The notes under the pieces are model-generated. The model saw only the letters and a list, made by a program, of their open reading frames with translations. It ran no database searches and had not been told where the DNA came from. Source: Argyresthia goedartella (lineage: Eukaryota; Arthropoda; Insecta; Lepidoptera; Argyresthiidae). Taken from it: a stretch of 64,000 nucleotides of DNA. Shown one piece after another: positions 12,071 through 24,244 of the stretch; position 1 is the stretch's first letter, and every line of letters begins with the position of its first letter. The stretch lies in assembly GCA_949825045.1 (NCBI GenBank), contig OX463818.1:24134906-24198905 (forward strand). Direction: 5' to 3'. The position numbers and the translations under genes were made by a program.

Positions 12071-12983
12071 ATTCTATCGTGAAATTTATTTCTTTTTTTT
12101 TACTCCCAGTTCTTCACTAAAGTTATATTTTCCTAAACAATTTTAAATGACTGTTACTACACTATAGACTATTTTGTATCAACTATATACCAATAGATTA
12201 AGAGTATTGTAATATAACTATTAATCAAAATATGTGTTTGCTGAGAGTCCTCTGACCGCATCTTCTCTACAGCCATAACACCTTCCGATGCGGTAGTACA
12301 TAGCTTCACTTATGACGTCAAAAAATGAATGTAAGTTCTTTCTTTGAATAAATTAGTTTTTAATTTTCATTTTGATACTTAACGCCCACATATTAGGCAG
12401 CCAGGACCATTACAACATTCACTTAAGTCCTACGACTTACGGATTACAACGATCTCTAGTATAAAAAAACATTGGTGACATAACTCCTATTGAACTTGGA
12501 GAACCGTGATATAACTCTATAGCCGAAGCACAGACTGGTGCTCAAAGTAAGTGCCGCTTAAATCCGCGTTTGGGCGCCCGGATGCGTCTTCTGAAAAGCC
12601 CGTGGGGTTCAACGTTGGCCCGCGTTGTGCCCCAAGGGCTTTTTAGAATTCCGAACCGCTCGAAAAGCCAGAGCGCTACAGCGCGACTCTGCATTGTACC
12701 ACACGGGGTTTTTCAGCGCTCACATTGACGATTCATCCTCTGAATAGCCCGTGGGGTACATACAACTCGTGCGACCCATGCACTAGGCGTGAAAGAGAAA
12801 GCGGATTAGCGCACCAAGCGCATGGTGCGGCGCTGATGATAACAATTCGGACGTCCCGTTCGCAATATGTCCCTCTCCCGAAATCACAACCCTTTCGTAT
12901 AAAGGCCCGTTCTCGAATAGTCCCGTTCTCGAATCTACCCTTCGCGAATCGTCTCATTACAACAAGCAAAGCTGTACAGCGCT

Positions 12984-13018
12984 GTTATGGATCACAGCTA
13001 TTTACTGTGATCCATAAC
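12984..13018. repeat. Perfect hairpin, 14-bp arms
   Basis: 12984-12997 (GTTATGGATCACAG) is the exact inverse of 13005-13018, with a 7-nt loop. It lies just inside the left inverted end of the 12585-15710 element. Confidence 0.85.
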
Positions 13019-13120
13019 TATTCAATGTACTGATGCACCACGTACTGAAACGCGTACCCTTTGCCTTATGTTTCCTGAGGAGAAAAAACACTTTGTTGTT
13101 ACTCCAAGGTATTTATTTAT

Positions 13121-13162
13121 TGCTGCATAACATTAATCATTAATGATTAATGTTAAGCAGCA
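13121..13162. repeat. Near-perfect hairpin, 20-bp arms
   Basis: 13121-13140 pairs with 13143-13162 with a single mismatch and a 2-nt loop. The centre is the palindromic ATTAATCATTAATGATTAAT. Confidence 0.85.
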
Positions 13163-13900
13163 TGCTTTAATTAACTAAACCAAAGAAACTAAACACTTTT
13201 TGATGTTAAATATTATACGCATGATCTTCTTGGTCCTATTAGGTGCAAAAACATTTTTTTTATCTTCATTGACTTCTTCAGCCACCAAAAAGTTTTTACC
13301 CAAAGGACTAGGTATGGACACTACGGATATTTTTTAAATACCAAGCGGTCATAATTGAAATACTTTTTCCTTGCCATGTATAAACAGTTTTTTACTGACG
13401 AAAAATCAGGTATTCGGTCAGTAATCAGCATACGCGCTATATTTTTTCGTTTACGTCGTCCATATACTCTTCGTATACTCTTCGTATCTTCGACATTGGG
13501 CCCAAATCCTCAACTTTTTATTTTATTTTATTGATAGTTAGGAATATATCATTTACAGTTGAATCAGGTTAGAACTATGCCTTGACCGGCGTATTATATT
13601 TTCCTTATTCTCATCAACTGTAATACTCTCTTGGCACATTTCCACTGAGTGGACTCATCTTAATTAACTCGCTTTTTTGTGTATCGAAATCCATCACTGA
13701 GGATGACTTCTTTTCCTTTTTGGTAAGTCGCAAATTCCATTTAAAAATATTATATTTTATACGAAAATTCTAGAATCCTAATACGAGCACCCAAAACACG
13801 CATCGCAGAGTCATTGCATTTTGACAGGTCTCCCTGACTGTGCAATTAGTATTGGAAAGCACTTTGACAACAAATCATTTCTGGTGAAAAGTAATACAAA

Positions 13901-13977
13901 ATGACGAGTTGTGCCTTCAAATGGTGCCATAACTCCAGTAAAAATCCAAATAAAGCAAGTGGGATCTCATTTCATAG
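13901..13977 (+). pseudogene. THAP-domain N-terminal exon (relic)
   Basis: An ATG opens a reading frame MTSCAFKWCHN...GISFHR that ends at a good donor (AG/GTAAGT at 13977/13978). THAP zinc fingers begin with a C-x4-C pair and an SFHRFP-like turn, which fits. THAP domains occur in P-element-type transposases and derived host proteins. No second exon with the remaining THAP residues was found, so this is probably the remains of a transposase inside the 12585-15710 element. Confidence 0.5.
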
Positions 13978-14270
13978 GTAAGTTATTAACTTCATGCAAT
14001 GATTCTTCCAATTTGTTCATGCTAACAAGATCATTAAATCAAAAATTGTTTGCTCCCGACAGGCTTGGCAAATGTTGCCAGTACGGGAAAAAAAAACGTT
14101 GAGTTCGTAATACAGACTTATGATAGAAAAAAACATGTGTAAAGGCGAGCTTATCTCTACTAAAATATTTCTTCCAGCGGACCAAGTTTTAATCCTGTAA
14201 CAGTCTGTAGTTACCTATACATACCTAAATAGCTGATCTTTGTAACTAGGTAGTCAGATGCAAATCTAAA

Positions 14271-14330
14271 AGATTACAATCTATCGGTTTAATTTAAATC
14301 TTACGGATTTAAACCGATAGATTGTAATCT
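14271..14330. repeat. Perfect hairpin, 20-bp arms
   Basis: 14271-14290 is the exact inverse of 14311-14330. The 20-nt loop itself contains a small inverted AAATC/GATTT pair. Confidence 0.9.
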
Positions 14331-15247
14331 CGCGGTTTTCACAATTTTATGGTGACATATCCACAATTTCGTTAGTAAGCACGAGACCTCATGTTAGTTG
14401 CTTCAAGTCTGTATTCTAACTAAATTAACCAGTAGAAACAATTTTTAACATATACATAGAAGAAACTCAAATAATTAAAAATCATCTTCCTTTGAGTAAT
14501 TAGGTTAACATGAAATAGCCGAATATGTGGAAAAATTCAGATGAGGGGGGGGGACACTATTTTTATAGGTTTGTGTGCGTCGGCGTTCGTCCGACAAGGG
14601 AAAGAGGTTGAATGTGTGTGAGCAATACGCAGACAATGAAAAAATCGTGGCGATTTGACTGAAATACTGTGGAAATACTCTGTCTATGAGTTATTTATTG
14701 GTCTGAGCGAAAATTAATTGTACATTTCTTTATACGTAATGAATGAAAAATGACAATAATGAAGTTTTCTTTGTTATTGAATTATATATTATAAGAATAA
14801 ATAAGAACATATATTATATGAAGGTCAATGAAATTGAAATATAAAGTCGCCGGTATCAATCTAAAAAGGACAGCAAAGATTTTTCACAAATGATCTTGAT
14901 ACACGTGGTAGCATAGAGGTAGCATCCATTTTTCGATCTTGTTCTAAGCGTGTTAGGTTGGGAACAGGTACATTCAGTACAGAAAAGCTAATTTCGATAA
15001 ATACACATTTCGCTAACAGGTCGTTTTCCTAACGGGTCATTTTGCTATTGGGCCGTTTTACTATCGGGCCATTTTGTAAACGGGCCGTACTGAGCACGTG
15101 GGACGTATTGCGAACGGGACATTACTGTCCGAATCGGATGATAAACTGGTTTAGTGAAATGACAAAAACAAAGTTTCTATGTAACTGCTGGTCGAAAATA
15201 AATGCCAAAGAAGCAACCAATACGGTTCTGTGAAACTACATGGAATC

Positions 15248-15347
15248 GCCTCGCTGCGCTCCGCTTCGCTCGGCTCCAGGTATTACAAAAAGTTGTGACG
15301 TAACATAACTTTAGTATTTGGACAGAAAGTGACCTATAGCAACCAAT
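15248..15347 (+). repeat. Dispersed repeat, copy 2 (other copy 611-720)
   Basis: It shares the CGCTCCGCTTCGCT block and the AACTTTAGTATTTGGACAGA / GACCTATAGCAA blocks with 611-720. It lies between the inner and outer right ends of the 12585-15710 element. Confidence 0.6.
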
Positions 15348-15789
15348 TTGGCTCTAAATTCTAGTATAAACTAGGCGCGTTACAGGGCAAAAACCCAAAA
15401 TTTACTTTATTGTATTGTATTTTGGCTGTAACTTAACAAACTTGATCTAGTATACATTTTGAATTATTAAAATTAGGAAATACATGGGGCGTTGTAGTGC
15501 TCCGGTTTTTTAATTAGAAGCTAACTCATGAAAAGCCAGAGGGGCAAAACGCCGCAGGCGCTGTAAGCGCGCGCTGAACGCTAAAAAACCCGTGTGATGC
15601 AGCAGCGTCGCGCTGTAGCGCTCTGGCTTTTCGGGCGTCTCGAAATTCTGAAAAGCCCGTGAAGCACAACGTGGCTCAGTGTAGTACCCCAAGGGCTTTT
15701 CAGAAGACAAACCCCCCGGATCGACTGCTATCGAGTCGCGCTGTACCATAGGGGCTCATCCAACCCCACCTGACCCACCTTCACAACAG

Positions 15790-15835
15790 TGTTAAGGTGG
15801 GGAAATTACTTTCCCAGCCTTAACACTGGTGTGAG
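15790..15835. repeat. Imperfect inverted repeat
   Basis: CAGTGTTAAGGTGGG pairs with CCCAGCCTTAACACTG, with a one-base bulge, around GAAATTACTTTC. No gene is seen between 15710 and 16310. Confidence 0.5.
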
Positions 15836-16309
15836 AGAAAATAAATTATATTCCCAATCTGAAGATTAGTAGTAGTAAGGATGGGATACCTGACACATTA
15901 GTGTGAAGGTCGGGAACCTCTTCAGATAAACAGAAGTATTACAACCTCTTCTGATAATCATATTGATGGCTTGAATTATAAGACAGATTCATAATTTTAT
16001 GTCAGGAACATGTCAGATATCTATAAACAATTATTTTTCCTACGAAATATTTGTTCCAATATTTGAGTTCTGAACTGATTCGTTTATATTGCAATGGACT
16101 TTTTAATCATTAATGGTGGAAAGGTTCTATTGTTCGAAGGTCATCAATATCACAAACAAAAATGTTATGCAAATGAAATTAGTAATTGGCTTTGTCGTAA
16201 TCGGCGAAAATAATTAAAGGGCACTGGTTCTATAACTAGTCTTTGTAAGTAAACAATTGTAATATAATCATAATAATAATTAAAAGTATTTAGGTACTTA
16301 TGTAATCGG

Positions 16310-17165
16310 CAAAGGCAAGACTGATTCACCCGAAGAGTTTCGTTTTCGTGAAGAATTAATAAAGAGTGTCGACCATAAAGTCGAATGTAAGTCGGGTATA
16401 GCCCAGAATGAAGTTGCAGTTTGCGTACACGGGATGAAAGAAAAGGCTAGTATCTCCATGAAATCAATGCTGAAAATATATATGAAAGCATTATTCCTGT
16501 AATTAGTAAAGGATTGATGTTGGGGACAAATGTCCCTTTCTTTACAAGTGACAAACATACTTTATATTTAGCAAGAAATAAAAAACAGCAAGTTAAGAAA
16601 ACTGTTTTTAAACATATAAAAGAAGTGGCAGGTCCAGCAACCTTCAATAATATTTTTCTGGCAGAATATCGCCTTAAATAGCCATTGATATTGCCATTTT
16701 GCTCAGAGGAGTCAAAATAATTGCAAGTCAATATAAAATAATGTTTCGCTGATGGTACCTTTAAAATGGCGCCAAAACCATTCGTTCAATTGTATTTAAT
16801 AATGGGTGACGTCGACAGTAGATACATCGGACCACACTAATGTGATACCAATATTTTACGCATTGATGGATGACTGACAAAAAACAGACCTCTTATTTAG
16901 CTTTATTTGATTCAATAAAAACCACTTGCCCTCAGTTAATTCGAAATTACATATTGATTTTGAAGTTGCAGTCTCAAATTCTCTGAAAATAATAATTCCA
17001 AAAATCATAATAAAAAAATGCTACTACCCATTTTAGTAAAAGCATATGGAAAAAATCAAAAGAGATTGATGTAGTGTTAAGATCACATCGCCGGATAGTG
17101 AGATTGTGCACAGCACTTTCTTTATTGCCAGTTGATAGAGTCCAAGATGGGTGGATATATATTCA
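16310..17165 (+). pseudogene. MULE (Mutator-like) transposase relic
   Basis: Frame-shifted translation gives an ADGTFKMAPKPFVQLY block near 16750-16800, which is the signature start of MULE catalytic domains. It is followed by PIFYALM, IDFEVAVSNSLK near 16955 and ALSLLPVDRVQDGW near 17115-17150. Upstream, FRFREELIKSVDHK near 16335 and a basic-aromatic stretch resemble the N-terminal part of FLYWCH-MULE proteins. Many stops interrupt it. It ends abruptly at about 17165 where Harbinger transposase sequence begins. Confidence 0.65.
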
Positions 17166-17169
17166 GTCA

Positions 17170-18890
17170 CAATGCGAGTTTAAGGCCAACTATCGTCTTA
17201 ATAAAGAGCTTGCACGACAACTAATCGAAGCAGTTAGGCCTCTAATGCGCCAGGGTAGACGCTCTTCAGATCTTCCTGTGGAAGTGAAGGTCAGTCAGTC
17301 AGTGTTTTGGTACTCTCCTATGTGCTGATTTCTAAAGTACCTTTGTATGCTAGCTTTTACCGTTAATTCCACGATACCTCTAAAACGACACCACCCCATA
17401 GAATCATTCTATAGGGTGGTGGACGTTTTTGGGGTATAGTATGAATGGCTTTTACTGTACTAATCATAAATAAGATCATAATATGTAATTTATGAGGTTC
17501 TAACATCCTTGAACTTCTTTGCAAAAGGAAGCTACCAGAGCTGCATTGGCCTTAATAAATACATTGCAGAAGTAGCAGATGCATTGAATCATCTATCAAT
17601 TTTCGGGCATTATGTAAAATTCTCACAAAATGTGTCAGAAATGTCATTTCCCACCATAAAGGAACATTAAAACATAAATAATACTCGAACTTGCTCCCTA
17701 TAAACAAATACTTAAAAGTATTTTTATTTTCAGATTTTATTACGTTATAGGTTGCCGTAATCACTAATACCTACCTAAATTATTTAATTAAATTATAAGA
17801 TTATAGTAAGGGGTTATACTTATAAATGAATACAAACACTCATACATAAATACAAACATCCATACAACAAACTGATAACTCCTTTTTTGAAGTCGGAAAG
17901 GCTAAAATCGCAAAGCAGGGTTTAGTTCTGGCCCATGTGGCGATACATTCTCCTCCAAATGGTTACGAGGAAACTATATATGTTAATAGAAAGGGGTATT
18001 ATTCAATCAAAACCCAAACGGTATGTTTAAAAAATATTAATTAACAAATGCATTTTATAGGAGTTCAACTTTACTAATTTGAAACAAAAAAGACAGCTAA
18101 TTAATAAAAATTTCAATTTCTAGATCTGTGATGTCAAAACTTAAGGATCAATGTAAATGCATTATTTCCTGGTGGGAGCCACGATTTGGAACCAGAGTAA
18201 TGTTCTTACGGTAATGGAAAATCTGCACAGACGGAACAGGAATGGAAGATATTACTTAATAGGTAAGAAAGGGTTGTTAAGTTGTTAATAGATAGATGTT
18301 TTAGAGACTGGTTAAATTAAATTAAGTGGTACTAAAATCTAAAAAGTAATAATCTTTAACCTGCAGACTTGCAGAAGTAATAATACTAGGTACTGCAAAT
18401 ATAAAACATATTTAGATGATGGACCTTAACCTTCTTCCCTCAAGCGACTCTGTTAGAGCAGGTGGCATTTATCCTGCCTCTAGATCTCAATAACAATAGC
18501 TAAAACAAGTTTTATCTTTGACAGAGCAAAACCAAGCATACTAGTTGGATAGATGGCGTGATGAACTGATGAATAAATGATTTGATAAAAAAAACTCTTT
18601 CAGGTGAAAGCGGATATGGTCTACGCCGCTGGCTTCATACTCGAATTCCTGAACCACAATCAGACGCTGAATTAAATTATAATGAGGCTTTTAAAACAGC
18701 TCGAGCCACCATAGAAAGATGCAATGGTGTGAAGACCAGATTCCGTTGCTTGCTTAAGCACAGAAAGCCATTATTTGCCTGAAAAGGCCACAAAAAGAAT
18801 AAATAGTTGTTGCATACTGCACAACATGGGCATCGCAAACAACACGATGCTGATAATGATGAAGTTGACGGAGATGAACCCGCTGTTTAT
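17170..18890 (+). pseudogene. PIF/Harbinger (HARBI1-like) transposase relic
   Basis: In order: NYRLNKELARQLIEAVRPLM near 17190-17250, FFAKGSYQ near 17515, HVAIHSPPNGYEE...VNRKGYYSI near 17935-18010, a frame-shifted VNALFPGGSHD near 18150-18190, RRNRNGRYYLIG near 18235, GESGYGLRRWLHTRIPEP near 18603, and the ATIERCNGVKTRFRCLL / CCILHNM end to 18830. These match HARBI1-type DDE transposases. Intron-like GT...AG gaps separate some blocks. Frameshifts and in-frame stops make it non-functional. Confidence 0.85.
17389..17421. repeat. Near-perfect hairpin, 16-bp arms, in the Harbinger relic
   Basis: 17389-17404 pairs with 17406-17421 with one mismatch and a 1-nt centre. It lies in a gap between the VEVK and FFAKGSY parts of the transposase. 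Confidence 0.8.
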
Positions 18891-19035
18891 TTAGGGATAC
18901 TAGACCCAACACCTCATCAAGAGAGGTGAAATACTGACCTCGCAGGAGAGGCTTGCACAAATAATATTGTCAGAAATTACTTTTAATATACATATATATT
19001 TTTACTTATTTGTGTTTATTTATGCCAGGTACATG

Positions 19036-19085
19036 TGTGATATTGAGATAGAGCATGTACATACATGTTCTATCTCAATATCACA
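19036..19085. repeat. Near-perfect hairpin, 24-bp arms
   Basis: 19036-19059 (TGTGATATTGAGATAGAGCA...) pairs with 19062-19085 with one mismatch and a 2-nt loop. It lies between the two Harbinger genes. From 18890 to 20020 no coding sequence is seen otherwise. Confidence 0.9.
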
Positions 19086-20019
19086 AATATTAATTAATCT
19101 CGTCACAATAATTCGTTATTTTCTAGGAACGCCTTGTTTTCTTAATACTTATCACATTTATTTATTAAATCACAAATATTATTCATAGCTTAGGGACATT
19201 AAAAATTATTTTCAATTACAATACTTTGTACTTTACTAGGAACATACAATAACTAACCAACATGGTTCTGCAAGTCTGCAGGTTTAAGATTATTACTTAT
19301 TACTTATAGATTATCACTTATAGCTCTGCAACCAACTTTTGAAGGTTCATGTTGATAGTGAGTAAAGTAATGGCCAGAAGTACGTCCAGATGTAGAGCGC
19401 ATGGAAATATCATTCTTATTACAAAATTGTTTACCAACTTCCGACTTCTTCTAACCGCCATCTGTGCTCACTATGAGCGTTAGTCTTAAAGTGTCGTACA
19501 GTACTCATGATAACAAAGTAACCATTTTACATAATGAAAACTTAGAAACTTAACAAATATTACATTTTGATCTCTCATAACATAACTTAACTAAACCAGT
19601 CACTTGAATATTGAATATATATATATAAAAAAGAGAAAGGTACCTTGCAGGATCGGGACAGCAATTATTAACAATTTAATAGATCTTTGATTATCTAATG
19701 GTAAAATTGTTGGTAAAGTTTATGACTCCTTTGCTGATGTACTATAGTGCGGTTGTCTGCCTCTCCATTTTAGACAAATATACTTCACTGTTTTTTTTCA
19801 CGCATTGTTTCTATTTTTATTCGTAATTTTTCACGATAGTATTGTATTTTTTTTTTCCAATGTTTCTCGTTTAAGTTGTACTTTCTCTCTTAGTAAAGTA
19901 TTTATATTTATTTTCTTTTTGATTTTCTCATTGTTAGCTGTAAATAAAAAAGTTATAAAAGTAATGTGTTATTTTATTGCAATGTTCTAGTAGGTTTCTT
20001 GGAGGCGGCTGATGCTGCT

Positions 20020-20592
20020 CTACCATCTCCACAAAACCTTCACACAACTCCCCGACCCGACTCCACGGATTACGAGTGGGCGACTATTGCATGAGGGTGG
20101 AGTAGCGCCGCTACTCCCTCCTCAAATTCATCAAGTTCCTCTTCAGGAGGTGAACCACCACCAGTCCGCTTTAAAAATTTTGAAATTGTGGCAATTTTAG
20201 CTTTAGTTTTTGATAAAATGATGTCCCACGGGCGTAGCCTTCCTCTCCGTTAATCAACATGACGAGGATGTAACATACTCCACCAAGCAGCTTAATACAA
20301 ATTGGTGGAGATAGTGTCAGAGTTCTCAAGCTACCGAAAAGGCCGGACTTGACTTCACGGCTGTTATCAATCTTTTGAAACACCGAAGCGTCCAAAATAG
20401 CGTATAATAATAATTTACCTTCCGCCACGCTTTCCAAGGCTTTCTCGCCCCCGGCATCGCGTTCACAGTTTCATCGATTTGCTCCCATTGCCTCTGGGCG
20501 TCCATGTGAGTAAAAGTTGCCGAAAATTTGCCGACGGACGTGCAACACCGGCTTGCTCGCCAACAAATAAAAAAGTTTCTGCTTTTGTGCAA
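20020..20592 (-). pseudogene. Harbinger-associated Myb/MADF-like DNA-binding protein (second gene), relic
   Basis: On the minus strand GKFSATFTHMDAQRQWEQID and NAMPGARKPWKAWRKV match the DNA-binding half of the accessory proteins encoded by PIF/Harbinger elements. A TGGGSPPEEELDEFEE-like block near 20120-20165 follows. The frame shifts and an intron-like break follows WRKV. Its convergent position relative to the HARBI1-like relic is the usual PIF/Harbinger arrangement, so both probably come from one element. Confidence 0.7.
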
Positions 20593-20673
20593 TATTATTT
20601 TTTTGTTTAAATTTATTTGGCACTGTTTGTGACATATTGGTATGTATACAATGCTAGTATTATATCCGCGGAA

Positions 20674-21567
20674 TATTTTTCAAATAACTTCCTCTAAGAT
20701 TTACTGCCAATAACTTGCTTCTGAATTCAAAAAAGACAAAGTGCATAAAATTCACTTTACCTAATGTAAGGCAAGTTGAGAGTAATATTGTATTGGGGAA
20801 AGACAAACCAAAACTAGTAGATGAAACTGTATTTCTCGGCATCACTATTGATGCCAAACTACAGTGGGGTCCCCATATTGTAAAATTAGCACTTAAGACT
20901 TAGCTCCGCAGCATATGCAGTTAAAAGAATCAGGGAATTGACTGACATTGCAACTGTATATTTTAGTTATTTCCATAGCAATATGTCCTACGGCATACTA
21001 CTATGGGTACGGGCTGCTGACATTGAGACCATCTTCATTTTGCTGAAGAGAGCGATCCGATTTATTTACAAGCTAGGTAATTGAGAGTATCTGAGAGATT
21101 TCTTCAAAGAAACCAACAACCTAACAGTAGCAAGTCTATGAATATATCTATGAAAACATAAATGTATGTGAGGAAAAATATCAGTAGCTTTAAAACCATT
21201 GATAGCCGCCACAATGTGCAAACTAGAAATAAACATAAACTTTCTTTTCCAATGTTCAGACTCACAAAAGTTAGTAGTTCTTTTATGGGACACTGTATAC
21301 GCTTCTACAATAAAATTCCACAAGAAATGCAAAACTTAACTGTAGCTCGATTCAAAAAATGTATAAAGCACACTTTGTGCACAAAGGCCTACTACAAAAT
21401 TAAGACACCGACATCTGGAATTAAACCAGTTCATTGCACCCTATATATTTTGTAATAATTAGGCACTTTCTTAATGTTTTATTATGCTTGCTTGATTATG
21501 TTATGACGTTCATTAAGTCTCAAAACTTGTGCTATTATGAATAAAAATCTTTGAACTTGAACTTGAT
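20674..21567 (+). pseudogene. CR1-like LINE, 3' half, copy A2
   Basis: It is truncated at the 5' side and begins at NLLLNSKKTKCIKFTL. It continues through VFLGITIDAKLQWGPHI, SYGILLW and the C-terminal FRLTKVSSSFMGHCIRFYNK / YYKIKT region with frameshifts. A 3' UTR ends in a TTGAAC tandem tail near 21545-21567. Confidence 0.85.
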
Positions 21568-22065
21568 TGTTTGGTAACTAAGTTAATTTAAGTTTTTTGG
21601 TTATGGCTTCTATCGTGTGTTGCCACAATTTCGCCAATGTCACGTGATGAGACCTGCACAATAGGAAATCACGTGGAACAGTTCATAAAAAGAGAACTTT
21701 CAGCTGAGACTATAATTTAATATTGTTGGTAGATATAAATTTGCTAAGTAAATTGACAGAGGATGGGTGAGATAAGGTGAGAATGTTATTTCTTTGACAA
21801 GTTTGACATGAAAATTAGTAGGTACCTGCCTAAACTAGGCAAAGACACTGTCATCCAGCCATATGACAGCATTTAACGTTCCGTTTCCCATGCGGTATTT
21901 ACCGGTTTTTACTTTTTCTGCGTGTAACGGATAAAAATCAACATTTCCAAAATCGTGTTGCAACGACGAGCGATTCAAAAATGCAGAAAATCGACGTCAT
22001 GCGACTTGTAAGTCGAACGTGACATAAGTCACATGCGATAAATTATAAATAAATATTAAAAATAG

Positions 22066-22255
22066 AGCTCCTGGACCATCTTGGGCGTCCCCGTCCGACT
22101 GCTTCTTTCACACCCCACTGTGTAAATCTGTTCCGTCACACTCGTTTCATCTTTTCAACGTGGACAAACCATCTAAGCTGACCTTTATCTAAACGTGTCA
22201 CTCTATATTATACTATGATAACTTAATTTTTCAATCTGTCTCTCGATGTTACTCC
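22066..22255 (-). pseudogene. RTE-group LINE C-terminal fragment
   Basis: On the minus strand a KGQLRWF-HVE-M block is followed by GRGRP-like residues, as at the C-terminus of RTE-group reverse transcriptases. A better copy lies at about 61420-61640. The fragment is short and degenerate. 21567-22066 shows nothing recognisable. Confidence 0.5.
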
Positions 22256-22439
22256 ACACAAAATGTTGCGCCAGATAACATTCACCAAAATGGGTTTTGA
22301 TATCGCTGTACTTATTCATGTACGCAATACGGTATTTGACAAGATAGAACCGTGTCTCATGCTGAACCTATTTCAACACGCACTGAGCCAGGGTGGTGGA
22401 GTATGGCTCACTCTTACTCGTATCCGGGTAAAGGCCATG

Positions 22440-22490
22440 CATGCATGCATTGCATGAGGTTCAAAATTGCGATACCTCAGGGTTGCGTTG
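22440..22490 (+). repeat. Dispersed 45-nt motif, copy 3
   Basis: GCATGAGGTTCAAAATTGCG followed by ATACCTCAGGG, preceded by a GCATGCAT run. Same motif as 9649-9702. Confidence 0.5.
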
Positions 22491-22777
22491 GCGGGAAGAT
22501 CAAGCGATCTTGTACCAACTTTTTGACAGCAGTTAAATATAGTTTTAAATACAAACTTTAATATAACTGCCCTGTTTAGTAGGTACTTGGCTAGCAGATA
22601 ATGACCTCAGAGTGACCGTGTAGTGTAGTTTGACCTTGTTGTATTTAAGTTGTTATTAATCTGTATTTAGCGGTACAAATCGTCAAATAGTTCAAATAGT
22701 TAGCAGTCGTTACAAGCAGTTGCTTCTCTAAAAAATGATAAATTAAAGTGACGCCTCAAACTACAATGTGAGGCCAG

Positions 22778-22870
22778 AAATGTGTGACACACATTTTTAC
22801 CCCTACATTGCTTCTGGCTACCGTGTCGTGGGAACCAGAAACGGCGAACAAACTTCATAGACCTGGGTAA
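22778..22870 (-). mobile_element. SINE-A 3' part
   Basis: Minus-strand reading gives ...TTTCTGGTTCCCACGACACG, a GCCAGAAGCAATGTA block and the CCCAGGTCTATG region, matching the 3' body of the SINE at 56796-56985. The tRNA head is missing. 22870-23370 holds nothing recognised. Confidence 0.7.
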
Positions 22871-23375
22871 TGTTGGTTTAAATTATGCATGAAAGATCCA
22901 ACATCCATAATATCGCATCTATGAAATGGTACCGCATCATACATTTGAGATGTATGTACCTATGTTATTATGAGTATTTATGGCTATATCGTCCCCACGA
23001 ACAAAGACGGAACATTGTAGTGGACGATTTCCTTGAGTCAGGCTTTACATCATATAAATTGCTTATATTAAATAGGGATACACCTCATAGGGATTTAACA
23101 AGATAAGCAACGGTTCTACGTAACTGTAATCGTAGGACGGGGTTCAAATGGTGATGCATCATTGGAAATGTGCACTTGGAGACGTGATTGCGAAATAAGC
23201 ATGGTGTGATAAGTAACTAACGTTGTGGTAGTATGAAACACTAAAATGCGATAGAAATCCAGGCTCAGGAAGTACAGCCTACATGCAAATCGACAAAGTG
23301 AACATTTATTTTGGTCCAGTCGATTATTGATCAAATTCTTCAAAATAAAATTAATTGAACAGGGTGTAATTGGAC

Positions 23376-23405
23376 AAAATTGAAACCATTTATAGTTTCA
23401 ATTTT
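23376..23405. repeat. Perfect hairpin, 11-bp arms
   Basis: AAAATTGAAAC at 23376-23386 pairs with GTTTCAATTTT at 23395-23405 across an 8-nt loop. 23405-24245 is AT-rich and without recognisable features. Confidence 0.6.
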
Positions 23406-24244
23406 ATAGGCTTAAATTGTTTGTGAATAATAAAAAATTGATAACCTCATGGATTGATAGACGCAGTTAACTATTTGAGGGCTTCGGTAGTTAGGGTGGT
23501 GTCGATCGGGTATTATTGCATAACAGTTCTACCAATTTAATCTAACACCAAATTACCAAAAAAATATACAGGTAGTTATCTCAATAGTAAATTATGATAC
23601 AAATATGTAAAGTTCGTGGTATTATTCACGCGAGCTACCGGTGAGCGCGAAAAGTCAGCCGAGTATCTAATGACCGACGTGTTATATACGATGTTTTTCA
23701 ACACACTTGCGGGAAAAATCAGAATTTTGATAATAATTAACCATACAACCAGAAAGGTCAACAAATTCATGGAAAATGGCGTGCTGGTTTTAATGCAGGC
23801 ACGAGCAAAACTGCTACACAGACTATAAACATATTGTCTGGTTTTACTAATGAAGGTAAAAATATGTTTTGAAAAATATATAATTGATGAAATAATGTTA
23901 AAAAATTGATGATGGAATTATTATTATATGATCGTAACCTAATATAGTATAGTTGTTCACAAAAATATGTATTACTTGATAAAAAGCAAGGTACGTTACT
24001 ACTACCGTGCGGTACTAGTAAAGTGCCACACGGTGATGAAAAGTAAAAAGCACTAGTAAGTTCGCAGTTTTTTTTTTGATGTTCGAATACCCCTTATTTC
24101 ATATCAAAAATCGAGTTAATTTATATTTGTATTGACATAAAATATATAATTCTGATATGATCAAGCCGTTTTCCACACAATGTTAATCAATGCCAACTTC
24201 AGCCATGTTCCCAGTATTATTTGACTAGCTTGTCTTGTCTAACA

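Larger units (their letters stand above)
12585..15710. mobile_element. About 3.1-kb element with long composite inverted ends
   Basis: The outer pair, 12585-12725 against 15575-15710 inverted, shares CTTCTGAAAAGCCC, GTTGTGC, GGGCTTTT, GAAAAGCCAGAGCGCTACAG and CACACGGG in the same order. The inner pair, 12850-12960 against about 15000-15125 inverted, shares ATTGCGAACGGGAC and GTCCG. The outer blocks are themselves near-palindromic (AAAAGCCC...GGGCTTTT). The interior (12960-15000) is mostly AT-rich and decayed but holds a THAP-type exon. Long structured inverted ends suggest a fold-back or P/hAT-like DNA transposon. The superfamily is not established. Confidence 0.65.

Noticed and set aside
13901..13977. 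Functional THAP host gene
   Set aside because: Only the first exon-like segment is recognisable and no continuation was found; kept as a relic.
15510..15749. Minus-strand coding region near 15.5 kb
   Set aside because: It lies entirely within the palindromic right end of the 12585-15710 element.
16298..16731. Minus-strand ORFs near 16.5 kb
   Set aside because: They are antisense to the MULE relic and show no motif.
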